From assembly GCA_045601325.1 (NCBI GenBank), contig JAZRZI010000024.1:1-28322 (forward strand): DNA of 28,322 bases, given 5' to 3'. The position numbers were made by a program, and so were the translations under genes. This document shows, piece by piece, positions 1-7,929 of the stretch (the first letter of the stretch is position 1; every line of letters begins with the position of its first letter). The notes below the pieces were generated by a model. The model saw only the letters and a list, made by a program, of their open reading frames with translations, did no database searches and was not told the origin of the DNA. Source of the DNA: JAZRZI01 sp045601325. GTDB lineage: Bacteria; Bacillota_I; Bacilli_A; RFN20; CAG-826.

Positions 1-1
1 T

Positions 2-601
2 TATTTACATAGTCTTTCATGGTATTATCTAACTACAAGATTCTACATTCCTTCTATATGTAGATTCTTAACACCAGATAGCTCTGATTACCTTGAAATC
101 TCTAGTGTAGGTGGCCTAAACCTATATGCCTATTGTAAGAATGATCCTATTAATGGATATGATCCTAGTGGGCATAGTGTAATTGGGCTATTGATTGCAT
201 TTGCTGTTGGTGCGATTATTGGCGCTATTGTAGGCGGGATAAGTGCGGCACATAATCATCAAAACATACTTGCTGGAATTGGTCTTGGAGCATTGTTTGG
301 TGGCATAATGGGAGCAATCGGAGTGATTGAGAATCCTTTGGTTTGCGCGTCATTGTCTTTTGTTTGTGGCGCTGCTGAAAACGCTACTAATCAAATGGTG
401 TTTAATAATCGAGACTTTAAAGACTTAAATCTTGAGGAAATTGTTTATGCAGGTATTTTTTCTGCTGGATGTTCTTTTTTTGGCAAATATCTAAATTTCA
501 AATTTGATTTAGATGCATTGCCACTTCTCGAAAAGAGCTTATTGACCGCCCTCGTTTCTCTTCCTAACAGTCTTTTAGAATCTTTTTTAACAGTGAAATA
601 G
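2..601 (+). CDS. Rhs-repeat core domain protein, C-terminal fragment with variable tip
   Basis: The frame is open from the left edge, so this is the 3' end of a longer gene. The first ~55 codons read as an Rhs-associated core: a diverged YYL-x-RFY-xP-x-RFLTPDS motif, then LNLYAYCKNDPINGYDPSGH, the classic end of the core shell. After that comes a unique tip of about 140 residues, starting with a glycine-zipper hydrophobic stretch (GAIIGAIVGG and following) and a second hydrophobic Gly/Ala-rich part. In polymorphic Rhs toxins the segment after DPxGH is the variable toxin domain. I do not recognise this one; a pore-forming or membrane-active tip would fit its composition. The in-frame stop at 599-601 is preceded by a T-run (583-588) where a -1 shift would extend the protein to 663. 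The family is secure; the toxin activity is inference. Confidence 0.8.
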   Translation, partial: YLHSLSWYYLTTRFYIPSICRFLTPDSSDYLEISSVGGLNLYAYCKNDPINGYDPSGHSVIGLLIAFAVGAIIGAIVGGISAAHNHQNILAGIGLGALFGGIMGAIGVIENPLVCASLSFVCGAAENATNQMVFNNRDFKDLNLEEIVYAGIFSAGCSFFGKYLNFKFDLDALPLLEKSLLTALVSLPNSLLESFLTVK

Positions 602-665
602 AAACTAAACTCGGTTATGTTTCTATAGATGATTTTACGAAAGAAATTAAAGAATATTTTTAAAT

Positions 666-1166
666 ATGCAAACTCGTGTTATTAAAACTTCAGATGAAAT
701 TATTAATTACACAATAGGTTTTTGTGCGATCTTTACAATATTAACAATATTAATTCTTTTTATAGTGTCATTTAGTGATTTAGAAGAAAATTCCAAACTT
801 GCGTTGAATATTATCTCTGTTTTGTTTGATTTTTCTTTGTGTTTCTGCCTGCTATTATGCAATATAGAAAAGTTTTATGTTTATGATGATAAAATAATAA
901 GTAAAAATTTTTTATTCAAAACAAACCAAGTTATTTTTGATGAAGTAGTAATTATCCAATTGGACACATATATCATTGCTGGAAGGTCTTCCAAAATAAA
1001 ATGTTTTATGTTTGTCGATAAAAGAGCTCCTAATAGATATATGGGGTTAGGCAATAGTAAATTTAGAGCTTTTGTTATTCCTGTCTCTGATCAAATAACA
1101 CAAATTCTTAAAGAAAAATTGCCAAATATTCAAATATTGGATTTAACGGATATTGATCGAATATGA
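666..1166 (+). CDS. Two-pass membrane protein with PH-like soluble part; candidate Rhs immunity protein
   Basis: A 166-residue protein of no named family that I can assign. Two adjacent hydrophobic helices (about residues 15-35 and 45-65) form an N-terminal hairpin. The rest is a beta-rich domain with an FYVYDDKIISKNFLFKT-like start that resembles bacterial PH domains (bPH/DUF304 type). It begins 65 bases after the annotated Rhs stop, or 2 bases after the stop that a -1 frameshift would give. Its position right behind an Rhs variable tip is where cognate immunity genes lie, so immunity is the natural guess. No strong Shine-Dalgarno is visible, which would fit translational coupling. Its stop codon lies within a terminator hairpin. 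Confidence 0.6.
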   Translation: MQTRVIKTSDEIINYTIGFCAIFTILTILILFIVSFSDLEENSKLALNIISVLFDFSLCFCLLLCNIEKFYVYDDKIISKNFLFKTNQVIFDEVVIIQLDTYIIAGRSSKIKCFMFVDKRAPNRYMGLGNSKFRAFVIPVSDQITQILKEKLPNIQILDLTDIDRI

Positions 1167-1184
1167 ATTCCCATATTCTTTTTT
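1159..1184 (+). terminator. Rho-independent terminator after the Rhs/immunity pair
   Basis: GAATATG (1159-1165) pairs with CATATTC (1172-1178) around a 6-base loop and is followed at once by six T. The stem is AT-rich and overlaps the stop codon of the upstream gene. Confidence 0.6.
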
Positions 1185-1225
1185 AATTTTTATGTTTCGA
1201 TATGTGTTTTAATTTGTATCAGTAT

Positions 1226-1289
1226 CTTTTTGTTTTATATAAAATGCAAATAGTGTTTTATAATAAAAATGTTTTTATAAAACAAAAAG
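1226..1289 (+). promoter_or_regulatory. uxaB promoter with nested dyads, probable operators
   Basis: A -10 box TATAAT lies at 1259-1264; the -35 is poor (TTTATA/TTATAT around 1234-1240), as expected for an activated or tightly repressed promoter. A perfect 14-base inverted repeat (1226-1239 with 1276-1289) encloses it. Three smaller dyads share a TGTTTTATA-type half site: TTTTATATAAAA at 1233-1244, TTTTATAATAAAA at 1256-1268, and GTTTTTATAAAAC at 1271-1283. They read as a multi-site operator for a galacturonate-responsive regulator not in this window. The AT bias makes single dyads weak evidence; the long repeat is stronger. Confidence 0.45.
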
Positions 1290-1299
1290 GAGATTCATT

Positions 1300-2667
1300 A
1301 TGATCAAAGTAGTTCAATTTGGTGAAGGCAATTTCTTAAGAACATTTGCAGATTTATATTTCGATACATTAAATAAAGAAGGCTATGGTGATTTTCAAGT
1401 TAATATCATCAAACCTATTCCAGCAGGAAGCTTGGAAAATTTCGTTAAGCAAAATAATAAATACTCTGTTGTGTTAAGAGGTATGAAAGATGGTAAGGCA
1501 GTTGAAGATATTTACGCTATTGATTGCTTAGGCACTGTTTTTTCACCTTATGAACAAAACGATTTGTTCTATGAATTTGCAAAAGACAAAGATGTCAAAA
1601 TAGTAGTTTCCAATACAACTGAAGCAGGTATTTGTTTTAATCCTAATGATACATATGAGAATTGTGAAGGCATGACTTTCCCAGCTAGAGTTACTAAATT
1701 CTTATATACAAGATTTAAAAATGGTCTTCCTGGATTATATTTCTTACCTGTTGAATTGATTGAAAATAACGCTACTGAATTAGCTAGATGCATAGATGAA
1801 TATATTAAGTTATGGAATTTAGGCGATGAATTCTATAAATGGAATAAGGAAAACAACTATTTCTGCAACACTCTTGTTGATAGAATCGTTTCTGGACATC
1901 CTCGTGATGAAGTTACTAAGAAACATATTTTTGATATACTAGGTCATGAAGATAACTTAGTTTCAATTGGTGAGCCATTTGGTCTATGGGTTATCGAAAA
2001 TAAAGGACAAATCTCCTCTATTTTAAAAGACGGAACCCATAATATTGATGTAATTTTCACTGATAATATTGCTTACTATAAGAAGAGAAAAGTAAGAGTT
2101 CTTAATGGCAGCCACACTAACTTAGTTCCTTATGCTTTGTGGCTTGGAAAAGAAACTGTTTATGACTGTGTGGTTGATCCAGTTTTATCTAAGTTTGTCG
2201 ATGATACTTTAGAAAACGATATTATTCCTTTTGTTAGCGATGACATAGCGATGACCACTAAGTTTGCTAACGATGTTAAAGAAAGATTCTTAAATCCATT
2301 CTTGAATCACCAATTAACAAGCATCGCGCTTAACTCTATTTCTAAATGGAAAGCTAGAGACTTACCAAGCTTTGTTGACTACTACAATAAATTTAATAAG
2401 ATTCCAACTTATTTGACTTTAGGCTTTGCCTATTTAGTAAATATGTATATGCGTATTAGAAAAGATAATGACAAATATGTTGTTGATTTACCATCAAGAA
2501 CGATTGAAGTTAAAGATGATTTGAAATGCCTAGAATACTTCTTTAATGGAGAGACTTTATCAGACTTTATGAAAGATGAATCTTTATGGGGTGTTGATTT
2601 AACTAAATTCGAAGGTTTCCTAGATACAGTTAACGATATTCTCTTTAAGATTGAACAGGAGCAATAG
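1300..2667 (+). CDS. uxaB: Tagaturonate reductase (altronate oxidoreductase)
   Basis: NADH-dependent reduction of D-tagaturonate to D-altronate in the cytoplasm, the second step of galacturonate breakdown. The protein belongs to the mannitol dehydrogenase / polyol long-chain dehydrogenase family. It opens with VVQFGEGNFLRTF (nucleotide-binding GEGNFLR at 8-14, typical of UxaB) and carries the RVLNGSHTNLVPYALW segment (NGSHT at 269-273) that forms the catalytic region in this family. Length 455 is close to the usual 480. The start is set by AAAAAGGAG eight bases upstream. It heads the uxaB-uxaA-uxaC-GH28 run, with uxaA three bases downstream. A fructuronate reductase is the nearest alternative, but neighbouring altronate dehydratase favours tagaturonate. 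Confidence 0.92.
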   Translation: MIKVVQFGEGNFLRTFADLYFDTLNKEGYGDFQVNIIKPIPAGSLENFVKQNNKYSVVLRGMKDGKAVEDIYAIDCLGTVFSPYEQNDLFYEFAKDKDVKIVVSNTTEAGICFNPNDTYENCEGMTFPARVTKFLYTRFKNGLPGLYFLPVELIENNATELARCIDEYIKLWNLGDEFYKWNKENNYFCNTLVDRIVSGHPRDEVTKKHIFDILGHEDNLVSIGEPFGLWVIENKGQISSILKDGTHNIDVIFTDNIAYYKKRKVRVLNGSHTNLVPYALWLGKETVYDCVVDPVLSKFVDDTLENDIIPFVSDDIAMTTKFANDVKERFLNPFLNHQLTSIALNSISKWKARDLPSFVDYYNKFNKIPTYLTLGFAYLVNMYMRIRKDNDKYVVDLPSRTIEVKDDLKCLEYFFNGETLSDFMKDESLWGVDLTKFEGFLDTVNDILFKIEQEQ

Positions 2668-2669
2668 TG

Positions 2670-4070
2670 ATGAACGTTAAAATTATTAATCCTAAAGATA
2701 ATGTTGAAGTTGTTTTATCAGGCGATGATGCTTCTTTAAATGGCCATAAACTTGCTATTAAGGATATCAAAACTGGTGAAGAAATCATTAAATATGGTGA
2801 AGTCATTGGTAGAGCAACTGCAGACATTAAAACTGGTGAATGGGTTCATTCACATAATATGAAGAGTCATTTAGATGAATCTTTTAACTATGAATATAAA
2901 CCTAATTTAGTTGAAATTGATAGGGAATTAGGCACATTTTTAGGTTATAAAAGGAAATATGGAAGAGCAGGTATTAGAAACGATATTTACATTATCCCAA
3001 CTGTTGGATGTGTAAATAATGTCGTTAAAGAAATTGAAAAGCAATCTCAAAAATTTGTTAACGGTTCTATAGATTCTATCTTTGCTATCACTCATCAATT
3101 TGGTTGTTCTCAATTAGGCGAAGATAATGAAAACATTAAAAAGATTCTTTGCGACATCGCTCTTAATCCTAATGCCACATATGTTTTGTTTGTAGGCTTA
3201 GGTTGTGAAAATAATTCCTTGCAGGGTATTAAAGACTACCTTGCTCCTTACAAAAGAGACAACATAGAGTTTATGATTGCACAAGATCACGAAGATGAAG
3301 TCAGATTTGGCGTTGAAATAATTAAAAATATGGCTGAAAAGTCTTCTAAATTAGAAAGACAAGAAGTTTCATTAAGTGAGTTAGCTATTGGAGTTAAATG
3401 TGGCGGTAGCGATGGCTATAGTGGCATTACTGCTAATCCAACAGTGGGTAAAATATCAAATAGAGTTGTTATGTATGGTGGTGCATCCATCTTGACTGAA
3501 GTGCCAGAAATGTTTGGCGCAGAACAAATTTTAATGAACAAATGTGTTTCAAAAGAAATTTATGATAAATACGTTAACTTGATTGTTAACTTTAAAAAGT
3601 ACTATACCGATCAAGGATTCCCAGTATATGAAAATCCATCTCCTGGAAATAAGGCTGGTGGTATTACTACATTAGAAGAAAAATCATGTGGTTGCATCAC
3701 TAAAGCTGGAAGTACACCTATTGTTGATGTTCTTGATTATGGTGAAAGAATAAATAGACCTGGCGTATCAGTTTTAAATGGTCCTGGAAATGATTTAATT
3801 GCTGCTACTGCATTAGCTAGTAGTGGTGCGCAGTTAATTTTATTTACCACTGGTAGAGGAACACCTTTCTCTACATTTGTACCAACACTTAAGATAGGCA
3901 CTAACGATAGAATCTCATCTTTCAAAGAAAACTGGATTGATTTTAATGCTTTCTCAATGGATGATGAAGGATTATGGAATCTTGTGTTAGATACTATTAA
4001 TGGTAAATATCACGCAAAGAGTGAAAACTATAAAGAAATCGCGTTTTATAAAAAAGGAGTGACATTATGA
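2670..4070 (+). CDS. uxaA: Altronate dehydratase
   Basis: Dehydrates D-altronate to 2-keto-3-deoxygluconate. An N-terminal SAF-like domain (about 1-90, with GEWVHSHNMKSHL near its end) is followed by the main UxaA/GarD domain with GRAGIRNDIYIIPTVGCVNN, THQFGCSQLGED, VGLGCENN, GVKCGGSDGYSGITANPTVG and EEKSCGCITKAG, whose cysteines and histidines fit the metal-dependent family. ATG at 2670 is preferred (AGGAG at 2657-2661, 8-base spacer); a GTG at 2667 is also in frame and overlaps the uxaB stop. It ends in TGA inside the ATGA overlap with uxaC, which shows TGA is a stop here. Length 466 is slightly short of the ~495 of E. coli but complete by motif. Confidence 0.93.
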   Translation: MNVKIINPKDNVEVVLSGDDASLNGHKLAIKDIKTGEEIIKYGEVIGRATADIKTGEWVHSHNMKSHLDESFNYEYKPNLVEIDRELGTFLGYKRKYGRAGIRNDIYIIPTVGCVNNVVKEIEKQSQKFVNGSIDSIFAITHQFGCSQLGEDNENIKKILCDIALNPNATYVLFVGLGCENNSLQGIKDYLAPYKRDNIEFMIAQDHEDEVRFGVEIIKNMAEKSSKLERQEVSLSELAIGVKCGGSDGYSGITANPTVGKISNRVVMYGGASILTEVPEMFGAEQILMNKCVSKEIYDKYVNLIVNFKKYYTDQGFPVYENPSPGNKAGGITTLEEKSCGCITKAGSTPIVDVLDYGERINRPGVSVLNGPGNDLIAATALASSGAQLILFTTGRGTPFSTFVPTLKIGTNDRISSFKENWIDFNAFSMDDEGLWNLVLDTINGKYHAKSENYKEIAFYKKGVTL

Positions 4071-5449
4071 GTTACATCAAAGACAACTTTCTACTAGAAA
4101 ACAAAACTAGTGAAAAACTATATAACAAATTCGCTAAAGATATGCCTATTTTTGACTACCATTGCCATTTACCTGAAAAAGCAATTTTGGCAAATAAGCA
4201 ATTCCAAGATTTATTTGAGGTTTGGCTTGGTGGCGATCATTACAAATGGAGACTTATGAGAAACTATGGTGTCCCAGAAGAATTCATTACTGGTAATAAG
4301 CCAAATAGAGAAAAATTTAGAATGTATTGTAAGGTTCTGGGCACTGCTTTTGGTAATCCATTGTATCACTGGAGTCAAAACGAACTTAAAGATTACTTTA
4401 ATTGTGAATTAGAAATTAACGAAGAAAACGCTGATGCGATTTGGGATCAATGCAATGCATATATCGTTAAGAATGAACTCAATCCTCAAAAGTTAATTGA
4501 AAATAGTAATGTTAAAGTTATTTTCACAACAAACGAAATCTTTGATGACCTTTCAACATTTGATGCAATTAAGGAAAAAGGCTACAAATTTCAAGTAATT
4601 CCAGCTTTTAGAGCAGATAAAATTATGAATATCGAGGCAAGTGGATACAATGGATTTGTCGATAAACTTGGCGAAGTTAAAAATATCGATGAATTAGAAA
4701 AAGCCATTGAATTTAGATTAAAGGAATTCATTAAAGTTGGTTGTGTGGCTAGTGATATTGCTCTTCAAAAAGTTTATGAAGCATCATCTAGAAATGAAGC
4801 CAACAAAATTTTCTCTAGCAGAAGAAAAGGTCAAGATGTTTCTATTAAAGACGCCGAAGTATTTAAAGGATACCTCACATATTTCTTGATGAAACTATAC
4901 GCTAGATATGACATTCGTACTGAGCTTCATGTCGGTGCGATGAGAAATAACAACACTGAAATGTTAAATAAATTAGGTCTAGATACTGGTTATGACAGCA
5001 TTGCAGAAGACAATAGCGTTCTCGCAATGTCTAGATTGTTTGATAGATTAAATTTAGAACACTTACTACCTAAAACGATTGTTTTTAATTTAAATCCAAA
5101 GATGAATACTGAGATTATGACTTTGATAGGATGTTTCCAAGACGGATCCGCTAAAGGAAAGATTCAATATGGCCCAGCATGGTGGTTCTTAGATAATAAA
5201 GTCGGTATGGAAAAGCATTTACAAGATTTAACCGCTACAGGTCATATTGGTGCGTTTGTTGGCATGCTTACTGATTCAAGAAGCTTCCTATCTTATCCTA
5301 GACATCATTACTTTAGAAGAATTCTTTGTAACTACTTTGGCACTATGATGGAAAAAGGCCAAATGACATCTAATATTGAGTTTGTTGGAAAAGTAATACA
5401 AGACATATGCTACACTAATGCGATACAATATTTTGGAATTGAGAAGTAA
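4067..5449 (+). CDS. uxaC: Uronate isomerase (glucuronate/galacturonate isomerase)
   Basis: Isomerises D-galacturonate to D-tagaturonate (and glucuronate to fructuronate), first step of the pathway. An amidohydrolase-fold protein: MPIFDYHCHLPE with metal/active-site histidines at 32 and 34, ELHVGAMRNNN in the middle, then GPAWWFLDNKVGMEKHL and GMLTDSRSFLSYPRHHYFRR near the end, all diagnostic of UxaC. Length 460 is normal. The start overlaps the uxaA stop (ATGA) and is preceded by AAAAAGGAGTG, so translation is coupled. The GH28 gene starts on the next base after its stop. Confidence 0.96.
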   Translation: MSYIKDNFLLENKTSEKLYNKFAKDMPIFDYHCHLPEKAILANKQFQDLFEVWLGGDHYKWRLMRNYGVPEEFITGNKPNREKFRMYCKVLGTAFGNPLYHWSQNELKDYFNCELEINEENADAIWDQCNAYIVKNELNPQKLIENSNVKVIFTTNEIFDDLSTFDAIKEKGYKFQVIPAFRADKIMNIEASGYNGFVDKLGEVKNIDELEKAIEFRLKEFIKVGCVASDIALQKVYEASSRNEANKIFSSRRKGQDVSIKDAEVFKGYLTYFLMKLYARYDIRTELHVGAMRNNNTEMLNKLGLDTGYDSIAEDNSVLAMSRLFDRLNLEHLLPKTIVFNLNPKMNTEIMTLIGCFQDGSAKGKIQYGPAWWFLDNKVGMEKHLQDLTATGHIGAFVGMLTDSRSFLSYPRHHYFRRILCNYFGTMMEKGQMTSNIEFVGKVIQDICYTNAIQYFGIEK

Positions 5450-6901
5450 ATGAATAAATTTAACGTTAAAAAACATGGTGTAATAGCAGATGGAGCAACT
5501 CTTCAAACTGCTGAGATTCAAAAGGTAATCGATGAAGCTAGCAAGACTGGTGCTATCGTATATTTTCCTCGTGGACACTATGTTACTGGAACATTACATT
5601 TAAGAAACAATTCTTACATTCTTTTGCATAAGAAAGCAGTTTTATTGGGTTCTTTGAATTTCGATGATTTTGAACCTGATGAAAAAGTTGATTATCCATT
5701 GTATCAAGATGCTAGTCATTCTTTTTTCCATTGCTCAATGTTTGTCGGAGAGAATGTTAAAAACATTACTTTTAATGGAAAAGGCAAAATTGATATGCGT
5801 TCCGTTTGGGATGTAGATAATGTTAGAAATATGGCCCATAGAGGTGCCAAAGCAATCGCATTAAAAGAATGTCACGATATCGCTATTAATGGAATTGGTA
5901 TCTATAACGCTACTGACTTAGCTTTATATATGGCAGGATGTTCTCTTGCTACTATTACTAATTTAAATATGCGCGTGCATATAGATGGCATTTCCCCTGA
6001 TAACTGCAATGATGTTTACATTGATGGATGTGATATCGAATGTGGTGATGATGGCATTGTTTTAAAATCATCTTATACACTTAATAAATTAGGCAAATGT
6101 GAAAAGATTAGAGTGAGCAACTGCTCGATTAAATCTAGATGCAATGCTTTAAAGATTGGTACTGAAACCAATGGTGATTTCTCTAATATCTTGTTCGATG
6201 GTGTGCAGATTAGAGATACTCGTATTGCAGGTATTGCTTTAGAGAGTGTTGATGGTTCAAATATCGATAAAGTTAAGTTCATTAATATTTCGATGAAGAA
6301 TGTTGGCTCACCAATATTTGTTCATTTAGGAAAAAGAATGAGAGGTCCAAAAGAATTGGAAGTTGGTTCTATCAAGAACATTACATTCCAAAATATTATC
6401 GCTACTGGACCTTATAAACCATATAAGTGTATTGAATGGAATTATGAAACATTCTTAAAGAAATCACAAAAACAATTCCCTGGTTACTATAGTGGTGAAG
6501 AAGTGATGGAAGATGGCACTTGGCAAGTTACATCTAATATTTCAGGTTTAGCGGAAAAGCCGCTTGAAAACATTAAATTCCACAACCTCTATTTTGAACT
6601 CGATGGTGGTGTGGCTGAATTTGATAAGGAAGTTCCTGATGAATTGCCTGCTGCCACTAAAGATCCAGAAACTGGTGAAATTATTCCACCTGTTATTGAA
6701 GAAGGTAAAAAATATGTTCAATCCTATCCAGAAGTGAATATGTTTGGTAGAACATTACCTGCTAAAGGTTATTACTTTAGACATATCAATGGATTAACAA
6801 TTAATTATGTCGTAATAAAAACTCGTCTACCTGATAGTCGTGAGATGATGGTCTACGACGATGTAAACGAGTTAAAAACTAATACTGTATACGAGATGTA
6901 G
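5450..6901 (+). CDS. GH28-type polygalacturonase/galacturonidase, no signal peptide
   Basis: A right-handed parallel beta-helix glycosidase of the GH28 group. The N-terminus (FNVKKHGVIADGATLQTAEIQ) is the normal GH28 start without any signal sequence, so the enzyme should be cytoplasmic and act on imported oligogalacturonides. The motifs HIDGISPDNCNDVYI (D179) and CGDDGI (D200, D201) cover the acidic catalytic trio. Two conserved positions are unusual: the Gly-His-Gly motif is replaced by CNALKIGTETNG (231-242) and the RIK motif reads RIAG (258-261). The exact bond cut (galacturonide, methyl ester, or branched rhamnogalacturonan) is therefore open. It starts directly at the uxaC stop (TAA then ATG), with GAGAAG upstream, and ends 2 bases from the convergent kdgK. 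Confidence 0.85.
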   Translation: MNKFNVKKHGVIADGATLQTAEIQKVIDEASKTGAIVYFPRGHYVTGTLHLRNNSYILLHKKAVLLGSLNFDDFEPDEKVDYPLYQDASHSFFHCSMFVGENVKNITFNGKGKIDMRSVWDVDNVRNMAHRGAKAIALKECHDIAINGIGIYNATDLALYMAGCSLATITNLNMRVHIDGISPDNCNDVYIDGCDIECGDDGIVLKSSYTLNKLGKCEKIRVSNCSIKSRCNALKIGTETNGDFSNILFDGVQIRDTRIAGIALESVDGSNIDKVKFINISMKNVGSPIFVHLGKRMRGPKELEVGSIKNITFQNIIATGPYKPYKCIEWNYETFLKKSQKQFPGYYSGEEVMEDGTWQVTSNISGLAEKPLENIKFHNLYFELDGGVAEFDKEVPDELPAATKDPETGEIIPPVIEEGKKYVQSYPEVNMFGRTLPAKGYYFRHINGLTINYVVIKTRLPDSREMMVYDDVNELKTNTVYEM

Positions 6902-6903
6902 CT

Positions 6904-7926
6904 CTATCTTTGAACTCTTCCGTTACCGCTTCCTTCCATAAGAGCTTCAACTTCCTCTTTGCTGACTTGGTTGAAATCTCCTGGAATAGTTTGTTTAAGC
7001 GCACTACAAGCAGTTGCAAATTCAACTGCTTTTTGTTTATCGTTGAGTTCTAATAAACCATGGATTAATCCAGCAGAGAAACTATCTCCTCCGCCAACTC
7101 TATCTACGATAGGGTTAATTTCATATCTCTTTGAATTGTAGAATAGGAAGCCGTCGTATAAGCATGCTTTCCATCCATTATTGCTGGCTGAATATGATTC
7201 TCTTAATGTTGTAGCGACAACTTTAAAACCAAATTCAACTTTCATTTTTTTAAACATTTCTTCATATCTTGAAGAATCTGTTTGTGCGTTTTCGACATCA
7301 GCATCATTAGTTAAACCTAAAACAGCTTGTGCGTCTTCTTCGTTACCAATACATACATCAACATATTGCATCAATGGTCTCATGACCGATTGAGCTTTTT
7401 CTTTGCTCCATAATTTCTTTCTATAGTTGAGATCACAAGATACGGTTAATCCCATAGCTTTAGCAGTTTTACAGGCAATTTCTGTAATTTTAGCACAGCT
7501 ATCGGATAGGGCTGGTGTAATGCCAGAGAAGTGGAACCATGTTGCGCCTTCAAAGATCTTTCCAAAATCAAAGTCTTCAATACTTGCTTCTGCGATAGCG
7601 GAGTTCGCTCTATCATAGATGACTTTGCTAGCTCTCATGGAGTTACCAGTTTCTAAATAATAGATGCCTAATCTATTTCCGCCTCTAACGATGTTAAATG
7701 TATTAACGCCATTTTCTTTTAACGCTCTAACGGCGGATTCGCCAATATCGTTATTTGGAATTTTACTGACAAATGATGCATCGTGACCGAAGTGAGATAA
7801 GCAAACTGCAACGTTAGCTTCGCCACCTCCATAATTAACATCGAATGATTTTGCTTGTACATATCTTTGATTTCCAGGTGTGGACAAGCGGAGCATAATT
7901 TCTCCTAATGTAATGATTTTTGCCAT
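6904..7926 (-). CDS. kdgK: 2-keto-3-deoxygluconate kinase
   Basis: Phosphorylates KDG to KDPG with ATP. A PfkB/ribokinase-family protein of 340 residues: N-terminal LGEIMLRLSTPG with the GGGEANVAVCLSHFG substrate-binding stretch; DLNYRKKLWS and GNEEDAQAVLG in the middle; and the anion-hole/catalytic motif VGGGDSFSAG with the base Asp at 281. Start ATG is preceded by AAAGGAGA, which lies within the last codons of eda (3 bases between genes), so the two are co-translated. Context (uxaA product is KDG, eda consumes KDPG) fixes the substrate better than the PfkB fold alone. The C-terminus nearly touches the convergent GH28 gene. Confidence 0.93.
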   Translation of the reverse strand: MAKIITLGEIMLRLSTPGNQRYVQAKSFDVNYGGGEANVAVCLSHFGHDASFVSKIPNNDIGESAVRALKENGVNTFNIVRGGNRLGIYYLETGNSMRASKVIYDRANSAIAEASIEDFDFGKIFEGATWFHFSGITPALSDSCAKITEIACKTAKAMGLTVSCDLNYRKKLWSKEKAQSVMRPLMQYVDVCIGNEEDAQAVLGLTNDADVENAQTDSSRYEEMFKKMKVEFGFKVVATTLRESYSASNNGWKACLYDGFLFYNSKRYEINPIVDRVGGGDSFSAGLIHGLLELNDKQKAVEFATACSALKQTIPGDFNQVSKEEVEALMEGSGNGRVQR

Positions 7927-7929
7927 AAT

